A stretch of 64,000 nucleotides of DNA. Origin: Multifurca ochricompacta (taxonomy: Eukaryota; Basidiomycota; Agaricomycetes; Russulales; Russulaceae). Below are positions 45,428 through 57,827 of the stretch, in pieces. Made by a program: the position numbers and the translations under genes. Location: contig WTXG01000130.1 of assembly GCA_022496185.1 (NCBI GenBank), forward strand, positions 1-64,000, read 5' to 3'. Under the pieces are notes generated by a model. The model was given only the letters and a program-made list of their open reading frames with translations. It was not told the origin of the DNA and made no database searches. The first letter of the stretch is position 1. Each line of letters opens with the position of its first letter.

Positions 45428-47098
45428 TCAGAAATCGAAGCTCTGATCAAGATCGGCGTGTAGGTGCGCTTTCATGTCTGGAGGAAGGAGTGGCTCGGCT
45501 TTGGTACCAGGCGCGATCATGTAGCCTATGCGTGCCGAGAGGTTAAATGTTTTTTTGTTCAGAGATATTTAAGAAGATATTAAGAGAGGGTACATTGAGT
45601 TCGTCTGTTGAGAGGGAGGACGTGGGGGAGGAGGGACGCACGGAAGGGCATTTCGACGCTCTCACGTGCATTGAACCGGATAGTGGGGAAGTCCTGTAAT
45701 TTGCCAAATAAAGAAAAGAAAATCGTGTTGTCAGCAAAACAGTGTTAACATTTGGTCATTGATCAAATGTTGATATTAAGGCCCGGAGGCAAGAGAAAAA
45801 ACATCCCTCCCTCCCTCTCTCCTCTTCCTGGGTCGCAAGGCGAAGCACAAGTCAAGAAATAAAGCAACAAAAAAAACGAATCCAACTGAAGAGAGGGAGA
45901 GAAACGCACGACGTATGGGATCTCCTCTAGCGGAACTGTCTCGCGACCACGTCTAGTCAGACGAACAATCATAACGGCCTGGAAGGGGGGGAAAGACAAA
46001 CCGCGATCGACTACGACGCGCTTTGTAACTCCCAGCGCTGTGTCTGTCGTCATCTGCACAGGGCCAAGATGCCGAGTCGGGAATCCAAAAGCACGCAGTT
46101 CGGAGGTACGATCGCGGGGAGGGTCGTCACCTAATAAGATCATGGTATGAACACGCACACATGAAAAAAAAAATCAAAAAGTCCTCCTCTCCCACCACCC
46201 AAGACGAAAAGGGCTGTATGTGCGAGATATGTTAACGTACCGAGTATACCCTGCGAAAGCATTAAGCCCAGGATTGAAGATAAATGGAAAGCAAAAACAA
46301 AAAAGGAAGAGGGGGTACGCACGCCAAAGAGGAACCATTTAAACTTGCCCGCGTCGCCGTCGTCCGGTGCAAGCGCTGAAGACGCTTTAGGGTCGAGGAG
46401 GCATACTTTCTCGAGCGTGATACCGCGCGCTTGCATAAGCGCGATCACGCCCTGCTCGTGACACTCTGCCTCCGTCTTTGCCTCTGCCTGCGGTTTCTGA
46501 GCTTCCGCGGGAGTGGAAGGAGCGGGCGAGGTGACTAGGGAAGACGCGGAAGCAGAAGTGGAGGAGGCAAGAGCAAAGGTTGCACAGAGAGACGCGCTCG
46601 CTGCACGGGAAAGATGCGTAAAGGCGACGGACGAGTCAGGCCCAGCGAGCGTACGCATGTGCTGGAATTAAATAGGACGCGATCATTTAATGGATTTTCG
46701 TAAACAACGCGCGGGGGATCAGGGTGCGTATCTGAGTTATCAGATCGAGTTTGTTGTTGTTCATTCGATAGATGAGACAACGATAAGATGGGATGGGATG
46801 GAATGGGATACGATAGGACGGGGAAAAAACTATCGTCAAGACCATCCCGACCGTCCCAAAATTCGGGGAGGAACGTCACGATGAAAGATGTCCTTACCTT
46901 GTACTCGAGCTCAACCCAGCGCGGGAGTGCACGCGGTGTCGGGTCATCCTCTTCCATATGTTCTGCAGGATCCCAGGTCAAAAAGTTCAACAAATCGGTC
47001 TCTTTTCTTTTTCATTCAAAAACAAAAATTCCTAACACGGCACAGACGCGCCGTTTCTCTTTTGTATATGCCTCACCGATTACATACGTGAAACCCAT
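45428..47098 (-). CDS. SFM1: SPOUT-fold protein arginine methyltransferase Sfm1
   Basis: Eight exons on the minus strand: 47098-47077, 46962-46898, 46661-46323, 46250-46241, 46130-46002, 45935-45910, 45693-45642, 45525-45428, giving 246 aa. The 10-nt exon 4 is needed to read FLFGGILGDDPPRDRTSELR, the SPOUT knot that binds S-adenosylmethionine. Other family blocks: YVIEHMEED at the start, KVCLLDPKASSALAPDDG, HLGPVQMTTDTALGVTK, VPLEEIPYVDFPTIRF, ESVEMPFRYM. In yeast Sfm1 methylates Arg146 of ribosomal protein uS3 (Rps3). An Ala/Ser/Glu-rich insertion (residues about 45-85) is absent from the yeast protein. The C-terminal tail ends LDQSFDF. Cytosolic; single-copy housekeeping gene. Confidence 0.9.
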
Positions 47099-49770
47099 AA
47101 TTTCTAGTTGAAACCTAGCTCCACAAAGGCAAGCGGTGAGAACGAAGCACTAGCCCGGAAAACTGAACGAACGACAAATGATGAATGATGATGATGAGAA
47201 GTATGATTATATAATACACTGAGTAAGTGGATTACGTATTAAACGTGTTTAAGTCTGTGTGTGCGTCTGTGCGTGTGTTTGGTTTACTGCACTTTGGCTG
47301 GATCCTGGATCCATAAAACTCCTCTTGGCATGAAATAAACATCTCAAGCAAAAATCATGGAACTTCTGGTCAATGCGATTTAAGTGACGTGACTTTCTTT
47401 GACCACTGACTGACTAATAGAGTACTAATATTTGACCTTCAGTATATCATTCATCCATTGGGTTGGCCTTGACAGACGCCCATCAGTCAATCATCATGAG
47501 ATGACATGACTTGAACTGACTAACCCTTTTTTGCTGGCTGGGCGTTGACGAATGTGCCGCGTGTTATGGCTACCCTTTCAACAGTTTTTCCTGAATGGCG
47601 CGATGTCCAGGTGTCCAGGGGCATATTAAATACATTCTCTTTCCGGTGATCTATGGGGCAAAATTGATGCATGTACATATACATCGTGTCTTCATCCCAC
47701 CTCGTCCGAATCTTGCAAACATTGAAGTGTCTATCCACCTATCCTAAGTACTTATTACCTATGAACTGCATGCAGATGTGTGCGTCACGTCCCTATTTTT
47801 TGCGTTTCGAGTCATACAGTTCTTCCCCGGCAGCCGACGACATCCTCGCCTCGGTTTCGTTCGTTCATGCGTTTCAATTGATGACCCACTCAAAGGTTGT
47901 GTTGTGTTGTGCTATAACTCGGACCAGTCAGTTGCAGTTGCATCCTTCCCCTCCCGATTGTGATGTCCGTCTGAGTTCACATGACAGTCGTTTTAATCTC
48001 TCAATGCCCAATGTTGTAATAAGGTAATGTACAAGTTGGGTTTGGTTGGCGGGTGGTCAATACAACCAGAATCAGCTGCTGCAGACCAACGAGCGTCCAG
48101 GCACGTTTACTGCACTTGCAGTCATCGCATCAGCCTGTACGCATAGCGAATGGATGGCTTTCTGTGTCGGCGTCGGCGTCTGCATTCCCCAACCTTCTCT
48201 TCAACTTCCCTTCCACCGGCGTTACTTTGTCCGGTCTTCCATTTGTCGCCGTCGCCATTTGACATTGACCCTGGTGCACTCTATTGCTCTCGCCATGGTG
48301 TCTCGCGCTGCTCTTTCTCCCTTTCCTCCTCTCACGTGATAGCTTTTCCTTCAATGTCACCACTAATCCCTCCCTCCCTATCTGTCTCCTCGTTCTCGTG
48401 TTGCATGTGCCTCTCGATGTTACCCAACAATGCCCACGCCTCACATATCCAGTTCAGAAATGGCCCTTCACGTATGTTTATAATGGACAATGAGTTCCGG
48501 AAATGAAGTCCTCTGGTTTCCACTTTTGTGCTTATCATCTATGCTCGTAGCGGCGTCCAGGATCGTGCTACGTGCTACATGTTAAGGCGATGACTCCCCC
48601 AAAAAAAGAAATTTAAAAGTGGTCGGATATTCCTCCCTCCCAATAGAGCATCAGTAAAGGTACTAAGAATATTTAGTCGTTGTTCCTGACTACATCGAGG
48701 ATCTCCTTAATGCGAATGCACGCCAAACCATCGTTTTTCGGTATGTTGATGATGTTCATTAGACTTCAATTTGACTAGTTGATAAAGGGTCAGAACTTGT
48801 GGACGCTTCAGAACACATGAAGTATGTCAAAAATCGAGAGACGACATCTGCTGCGGGTTGCGCCTGGGCTGTTTACGACGGCACTTGGAAAGCGAAAAGT
48901 AAAAACTTTCAAGTGGGCGTCCATGCCAGCGATAGTGAACGACACGGCTCTTCCGCAAACCGATGTGCATGAATCAGGCACACGTAGCTTTAAAGAAGGT
49001 TCCAAACATAGTTGATCAACACCGGTGTATGTTTTCATAAAGTAGAGCCCCCTCCCCACCGACCCCCATCAGGCTTGTCAACGAATGTATTAGTCTGCAT
49101 TGCACGAATCGAATTGGTTTTTACTGTTTATTTATTTATTTTCTCCGCGTAGCACGGGATTTTTATGCCAGTAACTTACTTTGGATAACCCGCCGGCGGG
49201 ATCTATGAATGAAAGATGGGAGGATAACTAAATAACGATGATACCGTGCACCGGGTGCATGTCCAGCGACCCAGCGTTTCCAATGTTTATACAAGTTGTT
49301 TGTAACTGTAACCATAACCCCATCCATAACCCCCCGTCTCTAGACTTGCACGTCTTTCCAATGCGACCTAGATGTCGTTCAAGTTCGTGGAGATACTTTT
49401 GAGGCCTGAGGCTTGTTATCATTTACTTTACTACCCTTCCCTAGAGACGCGCTGATTAGCGCCTGCCTCGAGGGAGTGTGTTTACGTCAATAGAAGATGA
49501 AGGCGTGGCATGCATTTAATCAGTGTTCTCAGTGTCCGCTCACCCTGGAGCTTTCTCTTCCTCCCTCAATTTGCACCCGAAATACGTTCACCAAACGACG
49601 GGCTCCTAAAGGGGAACCGAATACACCAAAGTAGGTAGTTACACCCTTATCAATGCGGTGCATGTCACCGGTGGGCGATGTTCTAATTTTCAACTACAGC
49701 CGTTGGGATATAAATCTCGAGGGATTTGTTGGAGAAATTTCCACAAAATCCAAATCTACAGCACCCCCAA
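47099..49770. other. Intergenic, no gene recognised
   Basis: About 2.7 kb with only short frames. Sequence near 47400-47520 is rich in TGACT/AGTCA motifs, which may be regulatory or chance. C/T-rich tracts lie near 48300-48400. The last 200 bp hold the P450 promoter. Confidence 0.5.
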
Positions 49771-52094
49771 ATGGCTGTCTATAACCCATGGGTTCTGGCT
49801 GCATACGTCCTTGCTACCGCATGCATCTGGAGTGTATGGAGAATGAAGCGAAAGAACCCTTTCGGTGATTTGCCAGGACCACCTCCAGAATCATTCCTGT
49901 TAGGTGCGACACGACCCCCGCTACCCACCCCCTTCCTCTTCTCTCTTCCCCTCCCCAAACCCGCTTGCAGTAGCTGAGAACCATACCTGATTTACAGGTA
50001 ATCTCCGCCAGTTGATGAGGGAGCAAGTAGGTAGCTATGACCTGAAGTGGCAAGATAGTTATGGTATGGTGGCTAGGATCTGGGCACCCTGTAATGTATG
50101 TGACCTTCCCCCCCTCTCTTCAATAATCCTTGCTGATCCCATTTTATGCGCTGGCTGAGCAGGACGACCGATTGTGGATCTCTGATCCTAAAGCACTTCA
50201 ATATATTTTGCAAACCTCGCGCTACAACATGGTAAAGCCATATGCTGCACGGTTCTTGCTCAACTCGGCCACTGGGCCAGGCGTCAATGGTGCTGAGGGT
50301 AAATACAACCACATTGTTCTGACAGATGGATAGGTGACGATATATTCCCGTAGGCGAGGACCATTATAGACAACGGCGGATACTTCTACCGGCATTTGGC
50401 CCCTCTGAAAGCAGGGCTCAAATCCCCGTGTTTAGACAATGTGCCAGTGAGGTAAACTTTTCATGGTTTTCTGCTGAACTATGGTATCCGCCTCTGACCC
50501 CCTTCTTTAGCTGGTTGATGAATTCAAATCCAAAATGGAGTCTCAGGGCAGCACTTCTCAAGAAACGAACATTCCTCATTTCCTAACTTACGCCATACTC
50601 AACGCGCTGGGCTTGGCTGCTTTCAACTATAACTTCCGCGGTCATGGGAAAGATCGGGAAGAGTTTACTGCATCCTTACGTGACTTCATGTGCGTGTGCA
50701 AACTCACTCGTCCCGCTCCTATTACACTGTCGTTTTGCTGACCACCTTTGTATACCAGGGTCAAAGGATTTGGACTCCCTTCAAACGGGAAGGTTTTCTT
50801 CCAAGGCATCATGGATCATTTGCCCACATGGATGTTAGACTTGATGGTTAATCTACCCTCTTCCGGCCTCACCTTCTTACGTCGTCACGTGGAACTCTCA
50901 AATGGCATTGCGCAACAATTGATCCAATCGAGGCTCACAGAAGAGGATGATGGCAACCAGAAGGACGCACTCAGTCGAATTGGTATCCCGCATTCTGCTT
51001 CCGTCGTCGTTCAAGCAACGTTTCTAACATGTCATATTTTTCAACTCAGTCATCGCTAACCGCTCGGAGTCAGAGAGATGGCGGCTCAGTGACAAAGAGC
51101 TCTTTCCTCAGCTTGCGTACGTATTCTTTTGAAATGATGATGATAAACTGGAACTGGAGCTGATGGTCCGTAGCACCATTTTGGGGGCTGGTCACGAGAC
51201 CACGGTGACTTCCTTGGGTTGGATACTTTTTGAGCTTGCAAACCATCCCGATGAGCAATGGCAGCTCCGCGAGGAGATATTAGCTGCACGGGCTGGTGAG
51301 AACGGAGACGATTCTAAGATGGTTAATTTGGATGCGCTTCCTTTCATGAACGCAGTGATCAAGGTGAATCATATTCACCGCCTACTGATTATGTTCTTTG
51401 TGACTGGAAATACCTTTTCAACATCAGGAGACTCTACGGTTCGATACGGTTGTTCCCCATCTTTTCCGCGAGGCGATTCGCGATGAAGTCGTACCCCTGT
51501 CCAAACCGATCCGTTGCAAGTCTGGCAAGGTCATAGACGAGCTTTTCATTCCCAAAGGGACCAGCATTATCATATCAGATGTCGCATATAACAGGTAGCA
51601 ACGTTAATACCCTACTCTCAGGGAAGAAGGGCTGAAACGTTTTCCAGGAATAAGGAACTGTGGGGCGAAGACGCAGATGTCTGGAGGCCAAGCAGGTGGT
51701 TAGATGGGACGGTCAAAAACACAGGCTTCAATGTCGGTGTGTGGGGCAATTTGTACGCAAAAAAAACGATTTCCTTCTGTCTGGATCTCACACCACGTGA
51801 TCGTTACAGAATGTCTTTTGGCGCCGGGCATCGAGCTTGTCTTGGGTGGCGGTTCGCGTGAGTACTTACGAACTAGGTCAGCTTGAAAGATCCGTCTGAT
51901 GTGGCCATAACAGGGTGACAGAGATACAGTCATTCATGTTCGAACTCCTTTGGGGCTTGCAGTTTGAACTCACAGAAAAGTCCACGCGGGTTCGCAAGGA
52001 AAACTGTTTGGTTATGCTTCCGATGGTCGGTGGTGAAGAGGAGAAGGGTAATCAGCTCCCGCTGAAGGTGTCCCTCATTGATCTTCCCAAATAA
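49771..52094 (+). CDS. Cytochrome P450 monooxygenase
   Basis: Twelve exons: 49771-49903, 49998-50095, 50163-50298, 50354-50451, 50511-50689, 50759-50982, 51050-51116, 51174-51363, 51428-51594, 51648-51752, 51810-51857, 51914-52094, giving 541 aa. An N-terminal membrane anchor (WVLAAYVLATACIWSVW) is followed by the proline-rich hinge DLPGPPPES, the I-helix AGHETT (317-322), the K-helix ETLR (376-379), the PERF-like WRPSRW and the heme loop FGAGHRACLG with Cys476 as heme ligand. All obligate motifs are present, so it should be active at the ER, using NADPH-cytochrome P450 reductase. The family (probably one of the expanded Agaricomycete CYPs) and substrate are not determinable here. Confidence 0.9.
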
Positions 52095-53455
52095 TGAGTG
52101 GGGTTAGTAGTACCATGTATGTATATTGTGAACGAATGATCTTTCCGGATAATGGAATTTACCAGCGGCATCTTAGGTTTGCGCTAGGTAAGCTGGAGAA
52201 TGCTGAAGGCAATAAAAAATGTTCATCGTCCAAGCCAAAACACTAACGTGCAACATAATGAAAAAGAAAAATGCACGCAAAAAATGAGTTTTTTTGGGAG
52301 GCTCAATCATAATAACCGTCGGAAAGCGGAAGAGATAGCACTGGTCAGGTGCAGCCGGCGACAGAGACAGAAATTAGATTAGATGGTTAAGGAAAGGCTG
52401 AACTGAACTGAACTGAACTCATAAACACAGTGAGAGGACCTAGACTCCGCGTAAATGTCAGAGGAAATTACTTGGCAGATCGGCAAACCCGGAATTGGGC
52501 AATGTCACTTATCTCCTCTACCTGAATTAATATCCTCTTCGCCATCGTGGCGACGGGGAATCACTATCTGCTCGACGCCGCCGTGGGTTTCAGTTGTCGC
52601 GAGCCTCGCGCGCTACTTCAACGCCGTGCTTGTCCCGTTTTTGGTTGCTCGAGAATTAGATATTCAATCTGCTACTGTACATACATAAGCCCGCGCAGGT
52701 TAACATCGTTAGAGTGTTTCAGTCAGCAAGACATGCTACCGTGTTTCGCCAAGGATGCCATCAAGCAAGTGGAAGCTTGAAGTTATGTGGTCACATAGCT
52801 CTTCATGAACATGTACAACATGTGGATTGGAAACGCGGTCGCTCCATTCGTCTCTCGCCGGAACTTAGAAGTTTACTTCTTTATAAATTGCTTAGGATCT
52901 GGATCTGTAAAATGTACGATGATTTTGCGATTGAAATTTTATGTCCAACCTTTTTTTCTTTTTCCTTTGTCCCGATTTTTTTTTTACCCATAATAACTTT
53001 CTAACTTTTGATTTGTTTTAGATGCAGGTTACGAAGCATCATCATATCATATGATGATGTATATATCCTACCGTCTGCTTACATTGCATACATGCAATTG
53101 GAAATTCGCCCCAGTGGCATCGGCGTGGTGTGGTGATGGGGATGGTGATTGGAGAGACTTAAACATCATGCGTCTTGGCGCACTTGCTACCGTTGCACGC
53201 CCACTGACTATTAGCAACCATGCCGTGGTCAGTCAGGGTATTAACATCCCCTCAGGGGTCAGTTAGGTTCACATGGTTATCTACCAAGACTCCTTCCCAT
53301 CCCCCTCAGGGCTTTATGTACCATGCCAAGTATGGAGTGCACGAAAAAGACAAAAAGTAGAAAAAAAAAGTATGCTTCGTTAGATACATCCGTCCCCAAC
53401 CCAACCTCTCCCCCCTCCACACTACACACATCTCACATCTTGTCTCTTTTCCTTT
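52095..53455 (+). other. Intergenic with a decayed gene fragment
   Basis: Apart from the PAP2-like remnant at 52530-52690, no gene is seen. GAACT repeats occur near 52397-52420. The T-rich tract near 52950-52985 may be the 3' end of something lost. Confidence 0.5.
52530..52690 (+). pseudogene. Fragment of a PAP2/Aur1-type phosphatase-like membrane protein
   Basis: The plus strand reads FAIVATGNHYLLDAAVGF in one frame and then, after a shift of one base, VVASLARYFNAVLVPFLVARE in the next. The ATGNHYLLDA motif is the histidine-containing third block of PAP2-type inositolphosphotransferase-like proteins, followed by the final membrane helix. The rest of the gene is missing, so this is a relic of the 3' end of a duplicated or lost copy. 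Confidence 0.6.
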
Positions 53456-55702
53456 TCATAACTTCCACACCCGTCGATCGCGCGCTGCCCACGCGAAAGC
53501 ACACAACCCAAATGCATAAACGCCCAATACGCCCATCGCACGTCCATCCGGGGTATACATTGTCCGCATCGACAAGTTCACTACTCCCGTCGCCACGTTC
53601 GCCTGTTAAGTCGGATGGGTGAGCCCATCACCACCAAACTCCCCCAGAAGCATCGAGAATGTAAATACGATCCATTTTAATCATACATAACACAATAACA
53701 CGGGGAAGTGGAAAAGAAGAAAAAAGACGCACGAGGAGGAAGACGGCCAGCGCATTTTTGTTAATCGCCTCGAGCAACGGAGGAGCTGGCATAGGACTAG
53801 GCCCATGCGTGGTCGTGGTCGTCGTCATCGGTGTTGAAGGGGGAGGAGTAGAAGTAGACTTCGCCCTCCCGTCTTTGGCCTTGCGAACGACTTTAAGACC
53901 CGACACTGGTGAGTAGGTACTTTTGGCAAGCGGCGTCGGGAAAAAGGCAAGGTCGAGAAGGAGGTAGCATAGCAAAAACGTCGTGTTGTATGCCGCAACC
54001 CACATGATGTACGGCAAATTTACCTATTTCATCATGCACCAGATGACGGTTCCTCATCAGTCTATAACCAATGGACGGAGAGAAGAGAAACCAGGTCGCA
54101 CAAGTCGCCGCGAGACGTCAGGCCCGCCGATGTGTAAATATCTACTGATGCCGAACAACATCCAATAGATGACTGCATATGAGAAGAGCTCGGTGGCGGT
54201 CCTGTCATTCTCACGGTGCGTATGCACAGACAGAGCCTGCTTTGTATCCAAGTTGGTGAATGCGTACTCGTCGCCGTTGTGCCATCTCCGCGCAGCAACT
54301 TGTTGTCGGCGAAAGTAGGAGGGCGAGTGAGGTAAGATGAGCGTTCCTATTGACAAGCCGAGCAGATGTATTGCAAGGTATCCTCATTCCCGGAATGAGC
54401 ATTAGCATAATCGGAGGTAAGGGAAAAGGGAGGGAGTTAAAGTTACCTGTAAGGGAGACGATGCCTTCCTTGTTGGCACTGATGAACGTTTCACGAGGTG
54501 CATTGAGGACGTAGGATGCGAAACCGGCAGACAGGAGGAGCTGGTGTCCTACACTCGTGAGAATAAATGACGCGGTGGTGTGTACATGGGTGGTACGTAC
54601 CTAGGGCCACGAGAAGGCCAAGCAGCGATATTGACATTCTACTGAACAGCGGTTGCAAGTAGGTTCTCAACACCGGTGTGAGCGCTAGTGTCAGAAAAAA
54701 GTTCCAGTGCACACCGTATTCAGTGATGTGTTCCTTCGCCCTTCGTCAGCAGCGTGTTCGACTTGCAGAAAAATAATCAAAGAACAGAGCATGTAAACCC
54801 ACCGGGTACTGTGTACCTTTCACCAAAAACGCGCGGACTAGGCCAAGTACTAGTATGGGTATGCACTCGCTGAGCACAAAGACCATCTCCAAGGTAATCG
54901 GTGGCCACAGATAGGCTGGAATTTTAAGGAGTGGGATGGCATATACGATCCCTTGGGAAAACACAAACGAGCCTACGCCCATGTCCATCTACTAGCTCAC
55001 CTCAGAATCGTAATTATAAAAGGTGGAAAGGCACAAGGAAGGAAGGACGGACGAGAGAAACGCCATAAGTCTCGCACTTGGCCAGCGCACGGGGGAAGAC
55101 GGGAAAGTCAACCGCGAGAATGGCAAGGACTGTCATAAGCATCAAATGTGCACGGTACGTGCTCAGCGCGGGAAGACGTATAGTATTGGGTTCCAAAGCC
55201 GGTGCTGCGCTCTGCGGATCACGCTCATCGCGATGAAAACTCGAACTTGGGATGCGGCGCAGCACCGTGGGTGACGCAGACGGGGACACTGAACCACCGG
55301 ACGGAAGCGGTGTCCCCGACTCGTGAGGTGGGAAGTAGAAGCATATGAGCGCGGTGAGTATGAAAAAGACTGCGGATAGAGTGCCTGGGTTATCGGCGAA
55401 GAGCGTCATGGAAAGGAGGAGCGGCACAACAAGGAAGAGCCATTCGGAGAGGAATTGGAAGGATTTGGGAGGGGGGAAGCGCGAACGTATGCTGGAGTGC
55501 AGCGCGATGGAGGCCTTGAGAGCCGAAGGTTAGCGCAATTGGGTGGGTAAAGGTGGTGGAGAGGAACAGAACGGGAAAGACGTACCAGAGCGACGAGGGA
55601 TATCATATTGATATGGAATACTGTAGAACCGGTCATACCGGCAACGAATGACTCTTTGGCAGTTTTGTAGTCATCGCCATCTTGGTGACTGGCCAAGACC
55701 AT
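53456..55702 (-). CDS. GWT1: GPI-anchor biosynthesis inositol acyltransferase Gwt1 (PIG-W)
   Basis: Eight exons on the minus strand: 55702-55586, 55514-55053, 54988-54803, 54733-54601, 54548-54447, 54382-54102, 54023-53733, 53602-53456, giving 572 aa. The family blocks are in order: [17 protein letters not shown] at the N-terminus, [77 protein letters not shown] and [16 protein letters not shown] near the C-terminus. It has about 13 predicted membrane segments and acts in the ER, adding a fatty acid to the inositol of GPI precursors. An acidic/Pro- and Thr-rich insertion lies near residues 430-490. The GPI pathway could serve the anchored lyase at 14707. The start at 55702 is the first plausible ATG before the family start. 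Confidence 0.93.
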
Positions 55703-55977
55703 CGATGAAGAGCGCAAAGTCACTAATTTGGGGGTGACTCTAAGGCCAAGAAAACTGTACTTCAAGGTCGCGTTTGTCGCGTTTGTCGCGTCGTCGTAGA
55801 CGTCGTCTGAAGGTGTGTGCTGCGAGCGTGTGGCTGTGAGGGTTGGGTTCACGTGCGCGAACACGTGTCAAGTTTCGGAATTTACCGAGACACCGGTGCC
55901 ATAATAAATAAAGTACTAAAGTACTATTTACATCATACATATCATATTCCTACACAAGCCAGCCCAACAATTATCGA

Positions 55978-57827
55978 CTACATTGCTATTCCCTCTTTAG
56001 TACCAAATTCATTGAACCCTGCCGTTGTAGTGATGGCGTTTACGGAAAACCTGAGTTGCTTAAATGGTGGCGATGGCAGCCCCGACGACGCCGAGTCAGT
56101 ACTTGAATCTGGCCTGAGTCGCAGAATATTCATGGGACGATTCAGTTCTCTACTATAAGTGAAAATTTGGCATAAGGATTATATACGCTCTGACGTGTGC
56201 GTACCTGTCTCCAGAGTTATAGTTATAGAGCATCCTGAACATCACAGTCGTGCCGATGGACCTGTTGTGTGAGGCGTTCAGACGACTTGCACGGAAGGGG
56301 CTAGAAACCTGGGGCCAAACTTACGCAATAACGACTGGAATCGATAGTTCAGGTTTAATAATAGAGCATAAAAAAAAAAGTTGGTGTGCGAGAGACTGAC
56401 CTCTTGGAATTTGGAGTATCTGTTTCTTGGGGTTAGAGCGCTAGATCAGAGACTCGGAGAAAGGAATCAGTACATACCAAATTGATCGATGCTTCAGGTC
56501 CCACGCAATACAAGGCCGTAAGTTGGGTTTTTCAGAAAGCTGAGAAGGGTTTTTCCGCTCACAATTGATGTTCAAGATGAGGAGTGTCTATTTATGGGTG
56601 AGCAACGACGTACAAGGTCTAGGAGATAGTGCGTACAAAAGTAGGCACCTCAACTGCTACCGCCAATGCAAACCATGTCCACCCCTAGAAGAGTAGACCA
56701 GCTGGTTGATCCCAACGGGTTCACCGCAGGGTGATCACCTTACCTGTTGACAGAGCATGTTCCAAACCCCAAATGGTCGGGCTGGTCGTTGTTGCAGAAG
56801 CCCAATAAGCATAGCCAGGAGGAGAAACGCATACGTGGCAGTCGTCGCGATGGACATCCCGATCAGATACCAAAAGGGAGCGCGTACGACGCAGCCAGCG
56901 TAGTCTGGGCTGGAACTCCAGAATGCGCGGATCTGCAAGGGTTCCTATGCTATTGGCTTTGTTTGACTGTTTTAGAGCAACGGTACACGTACTCCAGTTA
57001 ACACTGTATACGTAAATGTTTTCCCTGATTCAGTGCTCGGTGGCGGTTAGAGAAACGGTAAACGGACTGAGGAGGGAAGCACCCGAATGCGCGGCAAGAA
57101 CCGTCACAGTGAGGCCGATGACCAAATTGGAGCACTTCCATATCGCGATCCTGGATGAACCAAGGCCACTGATCTGAGCATAAGCACCAAGTATTTCTGA
57201 CTGAACTTACACGCGAACAACGATAAGCAACAGTGCGAGTTCGAATTCGAGGAGAGGGAATATCTGGTGAACAAGTAAGGTGTCTTTCCAAAAATTCCAG
57301 CATGTAAACTGACAAAAGCCGTCGAAATCCAAGCCTGATGGGCGGATAAGCACATGTTTCGTTAATATTTGCCAAGCGAGATTACTCAGATGACGTACCT
57401 GGCAATTGATCTGAGATGACGCGTCAAGTCCCACAAGGAAAGACACAACACACGCAATGCTGGTGAAACGGCAAGCCAAGTATATCTACATTTGATGTGG
57501 TCGTCAGTATCTATCACCTCAACGGCACCCTCGTTTTCCTGGCACATACTAGGCCTGGCCATCTCAGCGGACGTTTGCCATAGAAGAGCTTCCAGTCAAA
57601 GTCCAGGTTAGAGAGGAAGTACCAGCTGTTCTCATATAATGCGAAGGCATGGAGGGGAAGTTTAAACGAGGTTCACGAAGGACAGAAGACTTCATACATA
57701 CACCTTGACTCCATCGATAAAATGTAGCACTTTGACTACGGTAACTGCAAGACTAGGTGAGAGTGGTATTAATGTAAGTGCAACAGGCAGGCTCACTGAA
57801 GTCTTTAGTACCGACGCCCTCACTCAT
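55978..57827 (-). CDS. Multi-pass membrane protein of an Agaricomycete-expanded family
   Basis: Minus-strand exons chain from MSEGVGTKDF at 57827 through ITVVKVLHFIDGVK, NSWYFLSNLDFDWKLFYGK, IYLACRFTSIACVVSFLVGL, the LEFELALLLIVVRVIAIW stretch, CSNLVIGLTVTVLAAHS, FWYLIGMSIATTATYAFLLL, FGVWNMLCQQGWTWFALAV and VVIASIGTTVMFRMLYNY, to a Ser/Pro-rich cytosolic tail ending at TAG 55978. About 11-13 introns are needed, so exact borders are less sure than the order. Around seven membrane helices suggest a receptor- or channel-like topology. Similar proteins are numerous in mushroom genomes and have no assigned function that I know. Confidence 0.65.
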
